DNA from: Clostridia bacterium
GTDB lineage: Bacteria > Bacillota > Clostridia > Oscillospirales > Ruminococcaceae
DNA length: 64,000 bases
NCBI GenBank assembly: GCA_009929695.1
Contig: RZZW01000003.1
Span: 1-64,000 of the forward strand
Reading direction: 5' to 3'
Shown here: positions 59,496 to 64,000 of the stretch, piece after piece
Numbering within the stretch: the first letter of the stretch is position 1
How the letters are laid out: each line of letters starts with the position of its first letter
The notes under the pieces: generated by a model
The model's input: the letters and a program-made list of their open reading frames with translations, nothing else
Told to the model about the DNA's origin: nothing
The model's database searches: none
Program-made: the position numbers and the translations under genes

Positions 59496-60650
59496 ATGTC
59501 TAAAAATATTACCTTGCTTGGTTCAACAGGCTCAATAGGCACACAGAGCCTTGATGTCATACGCTCACAGGGCTATGAGGTCTTTGGGCTTGCGGCGCAT
59601 AAAAATGTCGATTTGCTCATGAAACAGGTCATGGAATTTCGTCCGAAAGCGGTTTGCGTTGTAGACGATGACGCTGCCGATAAATGTCGCGACGCGTTTG
59701 ACCTTATGAGCGGCGAAACACCGACGCTTTTGCGCGGCAAAGAGGGGCTTGCGGAGCTTGCGACGCTAGATGGCGCCGATATCGTTTTAAACGCAGTCGT
59801 CGGTATAGCGGGGCTTGCGGCGACGCTCGCGGCTGTCGAGACAAACAAGGACGTTGCGCTTGCTAACAAAGAGAGCCTTGTCACGGGCGGCAAGCTAGTA
59901 ATAGACGCTGTGAAAGAGCACGAGGTGCATTTGCTGCCTGTCGACAGCGAGCATTCCGCAATTTTTCAGTGCTTGCAGGACGAAAATTCAAAAAAAGCAC
60001 TGTCGAAAATACTTTTGACAGCCTCGGGCGGGCCTTTCTTTGGCAAAACAAGAAAAGACCTTGAAAACGTCACAAAGCTTGACGCTTTAAAGCACCCGAA
60101 CTGGAGCATGGGGCAAAAAATAACGATTGATTCGGCAACGCTGATGAATAAAGGGCTTGAGCTTATCGAGGCGGCGTGGCTGTTTGATATGCCGGCTGAT
60201 AAAATCCAAATCGTCGTTCAGCGCCAAAGTATTATACATTCAATGGTGCAGTTTGACGACAACTCAATCTTGGCACAGCTCGGTGTGCCCGATATGCGCA
60301 TACCAATTCAGTACGCCTTGACATGGCCACAGCGCACACACGGCTGTGCGCCAGAGCTTGATTTCAACACGCTCAAGCAGATAACCTTTGACACCGCCGA
60401 CGAGGAGACTTTCCGCTGTCTCGCCGCGTGCAAAAAGGCCATCACAAAGGGCGGGCTTGCGCCATGCGCGGCAAACGGAGCAAACGAAGAAGCCGTCGCG
60501 CTTTTCCTTGCGGACAAAATACCTTTTCTTAAAATTGGCAAGCTTGTCGAGGGCGTTGTTGACATGGAACGCTACGGCGAAGCATACACAATAGAGAACG
60601 TATATGAATGCGACAAAGCAGCGCGCGCATATGTGCGTGAACACATTTAG
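59496..60650 (+). CDS. dxr: 1-deoxy-D-xylulose 5-phosphate reductoisomerase
   Basis: A 384-residue NADPH enzyme of the MEP isoprenoid pathway. NADPH motif LLGSTGSIGTQSLDV (5-19), ALANKESLVTGG near 121-132, metal/substrate site LPVDSEHSAIFQCL near 147-160, SGGPFFGK near 181 and NKGLELIEAAWLFD near 221. ATG 59496 has AGAGGG 7 bases upstream; the GTG two codons earlier is too near. With uppS and ispG the operon covers isoprenoid carrier synthesis. Confidence 0.96.
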   Translation: MSKNITLLGSTGSIGTQSLDVIRSQGYEVFGLAAHKNVDLLMKQVMEFRPKAVCVVDDDAADKCRDAFDLMSGETPTLLRGKEGLAELATLDGADIVLNAVVGIAGLAATLAAVETNKDVALANKESLVTGGKLVIDAVKEHEVHLLPVDSEHSAIFQCLQDENSKKALSKILLTASGGPFFGKTRKDLENVTKLDALKHPNWSMGQKITIDSATLMNKGLELIEAAWLFDMPADKIQIVVQRQSIIHSMVQFDDNSILAQLGVPDMRIPIQYALTWPQRTHGCAPELDFNTLKQITFDTADEETFRCLAACKKAITKGGLAPCAANGANEEAVALFLADKIPFLKIGKLVEGVVDMERYGEAYTIENVYECDKAARAYVREHI

Positions 60651-60676
60651 TTTTATTTTGGAAAGCGAGGTGCATT

Positions 60677-61729
60677 ATGCAGGAAATACTCTCTAAATCA
60701 GGGAGTGGTCTTATCACAGTGCTTATATGCGTCTGTGCTTTTGGTGCGATGGTTTTTGTGCACGAGTTCGGGCATTTTATAACCGCGAAATTGAGCGGAA
60801 TAAAAGTGAACGAATTTGCAATAGGTATGGGGCCTGTGCTGTTTAAAAAGCAGCGCAAGGAGACACAGTATGCTTTGCGGCTGCTGCCCATAGGCGGCTA
60901 TGTCAGCATGGAGGGCGAGGAAGAAGAGAGCGAGCAGATGGGCTCGTTTACGCGCGCGCCCGTCGGCAGCCGGATACTTGTCACCGTCGCGGGCGCTTGC
61001 ATGAACATCTTGCTCGGATTTGTGATTTTGCTTGTGATAATAAGCGCAAGCGACAATATAGTGAGCCGTCAAATAGCAAAATTTTACCCAAACGCCGCCA
61101 CGGAAGCCGCAGGCTTAAAGGTGGGCGACACTATTTTAGCAGCCAACGGACGGCGCTGCTTTATCGACAATGATATTTTATATGAATTTGCCCGCACGCA
61201 AAACGCAACCGTTGACCTCACCGTCATGCGCGACGGCAAAAAGGTCGAGCTTGACGGCGTGAAATTCGACACAAAAGAGGTCGACGGGCAAGCTTATCTC
61301 GTCATAGATTTTGTTGTCTATGCAACGCCGAAAACATTTTCAAGCGTTATAAGAGAGTCGGTCAACTGGACGCTCTCATATGGCAGGCTTGTCATATTGA
61401 GCTTGTTTGATTTAGTGACAGGTCACGTTCAGGTCAATTCGCTTTCAGGGCCTGTCGGTATAGTTTCCGTCATAAACGACACCGCGTCGTATGGCTGGCA
61501 ATCCGTTTTACAATTGCTTGCGCTACTCACAATAAACATGGGCATATTCAACCTTGTACCTTTTCCCGCGCTAGACGGCGGCAGGCTGTTTTTGCTTATT
61601 ATTGAGGCGATTCGCCGCAAGCCTATTGCACAAAAATATGAAATTGCAATAAACGCCGTGGGCTTCACTTTGCTGATGGGGCTTATGGTTTTCGTGACGT
61701 TTAACGATATAACAAAGCTGTTTAAATGA
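60677..61729 (+). CDS. rseP: Site-2 protease RseP/RasP
   Basis: A 350-residue intramembrane zinc metalloprotease. HEFGH with the catalytic Glu in helix 1 (near residue 28-32), a PDZ domain at about 125-210 (AAGLKVGDTILAANGRR), and the third zinc ligand region NLVPFPALDGGRL near 295-307. It cuts membrane anti-sigma factors and signal-peptide remnants. Four membrane helices, N- and C-terminal pairs. Site GAGG; normal length. Confidence 0.95.
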   Translation: MQEILSKSGSGLITVLICVCAFGAMVFVHEFGHFITAKLSGIKVNEFAIGMGPVLFKKQRKETQYALRLLPIGGYVSMEGEEEESEQMGSFTRAPVGSRILVTVAGACMNILLGFVILLVIISASDNIVSRQIAKFYPNAATEAAGLKVGDTILAANGRRCFIDNDILYEFARTQNATVDLTVMRDGKKVELDGVKFDTKEVDGQAYLVIDFVVYATPKTFSSVIRESVNWTLSYGRLVILSLFDLVTGHVQVNSLSGPVGIVSVINDTASYGWQSVLQLLALLTINMGIFNLVPFPALDGGRLFLLIIEAIRRKPIAQKYEIAINAVGFTLLMGLMVFVTFNDITKLFK

Positions 61730-61737
61730 GGTTACGC

Positions 61738-62784
61738 ATGAGAAAATTTACACGTGAAGTGAAAATAGGAGGCATCGCGATAGGCGGCGCAAACCCTGTC
61801 GCGGTACAAAGTATGCTCAATGTGCCAATAAAGGACATTGACGGCAACGTCGCACAGGCAAAGCGCCTTGAGGCGGAGGGCTGCCAAATTATCCGCGTCA
61901 CAGTGCCGTCCGTCGAGGACGCGGTTGTGATTGAGCGCTTAAAAGAAGCTGTGAAAATGCCTGTCGTTGCGGATATACATTTTGATTATAAAGCCGCGCT
62001 TGCGTGCGTTGATGCGGGCGTAGATAAAATACGCATAAATCCGGGCAATATCGGCGACGACGCAAATGTCCGCGCCGTCGCAAACGCCTGCCGCGCCAAA
62101 AATATCCCTATCCGCATAGGCGTAAACGGCGGAAGCCTTGAAAAGGATATCCTTGCAAAATACGGTAAGGTCACGCCAGAAGCCCTTGTCGAGAGCGCGC
62201 TTTATCACGTGTCTTTGCTTGAAAAACACGATTTTGACGACATAGTTATCTCGATTAAATCATCAAACGTACCTATCGTAATAGACGCATATAAGCTTTT
62301 GAGCGAAAAATGCAATTACCCGCTTCACGTCGGAGTAACAGAAGCGGGCACATACAGAATGGGGCTTATAAAATCTGCAATGGGCATAGGCTCGCTTCTC
62401 ATGCAGGGAATAGGCGACACAATAAGGGTGTCGCTTACAGATGAGCCCGAAAAGGAAATCCGCGCGGGCTTTGATATTCTTCGTGCCGCGGGCTTAAAGG
62501 TGGCAGGCCCCGAGGTCGTAAGCTGCCCAACGTGCGGGCGAACAAATATAAACGTGGCGCAAATTGCCACAGAGGTCGAGGAGCGCCTTCGCGGCTGTAA
62601 AAAGCAGATAAAGGTCGCCGTAATGGGCTGTGTTGTGAACGGCCCCGGCGAGGCAAAGGGCGCTGACATAGGCATCGCGGGCGGCAAGGACTGCGCGATG
62701 CTTTTCGTAAAAGGTGAGCAAATACGCATGCTGCGCGGAGACATCGTTGGGCAACTGGTTGAAGAAATAAACAGGTTGGTATAA
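61738..62784 (+). CDS. ispG: 4-hydroxy-3-methylbut-2-en-1-yl diphosphate synthase
   Basis: A 348-residue 4Fe-4S enzyme of the MEP pathway that converts MEcPP to HMBPP. N-terminal TIM barrel begins RKFTREVKIGGIAIGGANPVAVQSM; the Fe-S ligands are in SCPTCGRTN near 262-268 (two Cys) and MGCVVNGPGEAKGADIG near 299 (third Cys), with the fourth-ligand Glu after it. ATG 61738 is chosen because GAGG is 6 bases upstream. Three bases separate its stop from polC. Confidence 0.96.
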   Translation: MRKFTREVKIGGIAIGGANPVAVQSMLNVPIKDIDGNVAQAKRLEAEGCQIIRVTVPSVEDAVVIERLKEAVKMPVVADIHFDYKAALACVDAGVDKIRINPGNIGDDANVRAVANACRAKNIPIRIGVNGGSLEKDILAKYGKVTPEALVESALYHVSLLEKHDFDDIVISIKSSNVPIVIDAYKLLSEKCNYPLHVGVTEAGTYRMGLIKSAMGIGSLLMQGIGDTIRVSLTDEPEKEIRAGFDILRAAGLKVAGPEVVSCPTCGRTNINVAQIATEVEERLRGCKKQIKVAVMGCVVNGPGEAKGADIGIAGGKDCAMLFVKGEQIRMLRGDIVGQLVEEINRLV

Positions 62785-62787
62785 ACA

Positions 62788-64000
62788 TTGAAACCATTAT
62801 TAACGCAGCTTTTTCCGCAGTTTGCGGAGGACGCTGAATTTGCCGAGGCGTTTGCCGGCGTGCTTGTGGAGCGCGTCGAGGCAAACCGTCCGCAAAAAAA
62901 AGTGAAAATTATATATTCAAGTGCAAAGCCGATAAGCGCCGCAAATGCGGCAAGGCTCAAAGCGTCGGTAGAGCCTTTGTTTTCGGGCTATACAGTTTTA
63001 CTGTATGGTCTGTTTTCGTATGAGTACGTCACAAATGAAGCCGTTATCGACGTTGCAAACAGCCTTAAAGACGAGGGCGTGCCAGTAAACGGCTTTTTAA
63101 ACGGCTCATCTGTGCACATCGACTGCACAGACATAACAATTGGGCTTCAAAGCGGATGCGATTTTTTGCGTCAGATTGATTTCCCGAAAAAGCTTGAAGA
63201 AGCCTTTTTAGAGCGCACGCAGACAAACGTGAGCGTGAAGCTTGCCGACACCGGCACGGATTTTAGACAGGAGACAGAGCAGCGCATTCAAGAGCGCATT
63301 GCCGAAAAACAGCAGTTCAAGGCAAAGGCGCAAAGGTCAGGGCCTGTCATAAAGGTGGCAGGGCTTGATTTGGCAGACGCGCCCGCCGAGGTTTTCGACG
63401 GCCATATGTTCGCGCCGGACGGCCTCGTGAAGCTTAAGGATTTGAGCGAAGCGGGCAAGGTGACTATTTGGGGCGACGTGTTTTTCAGCGAAATCAAGGG
63501 CAAATTCAAAAAGATATTCTCCGTCTCAATCACCGATTACACAGGCTCTGTCAGCATAAAGGTGCGCGAGGACGGCACGACAAACTGCGACAAATGGGGC
63601 GAGCTTAAAAACGGCGAAACACTCATCGTAAAAGGCAATTACGTCTTTGACCAGTACGAGCGCGACTACGTTATTTACCCCTACGACGTCTTAAAAGTCA
63701 AGCGCAAGCTCAGAACAGACACCGCTGAAAACAAGCGCGTCGAGCTGCATCTGCATACAAAAATGAGCAGCATGGACTCACTTTGCGACGCGGCAACAGC
63801 CGTCAAAACAGCTCACCGCATGGGCCACAGAGCAATTGCGCTGACTGACCACGGCGTTGTGCAGGGCTTTCCCGAGGCAATGCTCATAACGGATGAAATC
63901 CGCAAAAAAGACCCTGACTTCAAGCTTATTTACGGCTGTGAGGCCTATTTTGTCGACGACATGGTGCCTGTTGTTTACGGAACACAAGATTGCGGTTTGA
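62788..64000 (+). CDS. polC: DNA polymerase III PolC, 5' part (cut by window end)
   Basis: At least 404 codons of the Gram-positive replicative polymerase PolC; the frame is open at the window end. It shows the N-terminal PolC domain (about 1-220), the OB-fold (about 228-315, including VTIWGDVFFSEIKGKFKKIFSVSITDYTGSV in parts) and the start of the PHP domain (ELHLHTKMSSMD, His321 and His323; ALTDHGVVQGFPEA). The 3'-5' exonuclease and polymerase parts lie beyond. Start is a TTG at 62788, three bases after ispG stop, with only AGGTTGG upstream; an internal start cannot be excluded. Confidence 0.9.
   Translation, partial: MKPLLTQLFPQFAEDAEFAEAFAGVLVERVEANRPQKKVKIIYSSAKPISAANAARLKASVEPLFSGYTVLLYGLFSYEYVTNEAVIDVANSLKDEGVPVNGFLNGSSVHIDCTDITIGLQSGCDFLRQIDFPKKLEEAFLERTQTNVSVKLADTGTDFRQETEQRIQERIAEKQQFKAKAQRSGPVIKVAGLDLADAPAEVFDGHMFAPDGLVKLKDLSEAGKVTIWGDVFFSEIKGKFKKIFSVSITDYTGSVSIKVREDGTTNCDKWGELKNGETLIVKGNYVFDQYERDYVIYPYDVLKVKRKLRTDTAENKRVELHLHTKMSSMDSLCDAATAVKTAHRMGHRAIALTDHGVVQGFPEAMLITDEIRKKDPDFKLIYGCEAYFVDDMVPVVYGTQDCGL

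Noticed and set aside
1-64000. CRISPR array, tRNA, rRNA, integrase or transposase
   Set aside because: No regular direct-repeat/spacer series, no tRNA cloverleaf with CCA-type end, no rRNA blocks and no DDE or tyrosine recombinase gene seen by eye.

Overview
The window reads as chromosome from a low-to-mid GC, endospore-lineage Firmicute of the class Clostridia, most like the gut Oscillospiraceae/Ruminococcaceae. The evidence is the typical Firmicutes gene set (hprK, rapZ, whiA, recD2, DnaE and PolC both present, the block pyrH-frr-uppS-cdsA-dxr-rseP-ispG-polC), Gram-positive lipoproteins, strong AGGAGG ribosome sites, FMN and SAM-I riboswitches, and sporulation-linked genes (YunB, a YtvI-like permease, a Spo0A-like regulator). 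No rRNA, tRNA, CRISPR array, phage or transposase gene was seen. Base composition and codon use look uniform by eye.

Layout. 1-3.0 kb: lipoprotein gene (minus strand), FMN riboswitch-ribU, SAM-I riboswitch-metK. 3.0-3.8 kb: small divergent XRE-regulator/unknown-gene pair and a composite palindromic repeat. 3.8-10.8 kb: RgpF-like glycosyltransferase, recD2-comF, YtvI-like permease, DUF1836 protein. 11.0-15.5 kb: TrpXYZ-type ABC transporter (lipoprotein, permease, ATPase), HAD phosphatase, gpsA. 15.5-22.3 kb: acidic protein, YjjG-like HAD, lysophospholipase-like hydrolase, sodium-pump decarboxylase beta subunit with a 37-residue microprotein, ABC-F protein, diglyceride-type glucosyltransferase. 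22.4-32.6 kb: hprK, PHP phosphatase, ROK glucokinase, murB, rapZ, whiA, dnaE, pfkA. This is a sugar-uptake/glycolysis and envelope control block.

32.9-39.4 kb is a complete phosphate regulon operon, pstS-pstC-pstA-pstB-phoU followed by a PhoB/PhoP-type regulator and PhoR-type kinase, with phased TTTACA boxes upstream. yunB follows behind a hairpin that buries its ribosome site. 40.5-54.4 kb is the accessory region: a complete LIV-type ABC transporter runs straight into a stand-alone VOC domain of the kind normally fused to KDPG aldolase, then an IlvD/Edd-family dehydratase, a LacI regulator, a sugar epimerase/isomerase, an Old Yellow Enzyme-type Fe-S flavoprotein, a zinc alcohol dehydrogenase, an SDR and a fumarate-reductase-like flavoprotein. 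It looks like uptake and reductive/dehydrating catabolism of a polyhydroxylated acid, but the substrate cannot be read from the sequence.

54.5-56.4 kb holds the most unusual item: a small unknown protein, a shortened Spo0A-like response regulator with an altered recognition helix, and a soluble histidine kinase with no sensor domain. The window ends in the housekeeping nucleotide/lipid/isoprenoid block and the 5' part of polC. Intergenic spaces carry several families of palindromic repeats, and each of the three ABC solute-binding genes is followed by a hairpin before its permease gene.
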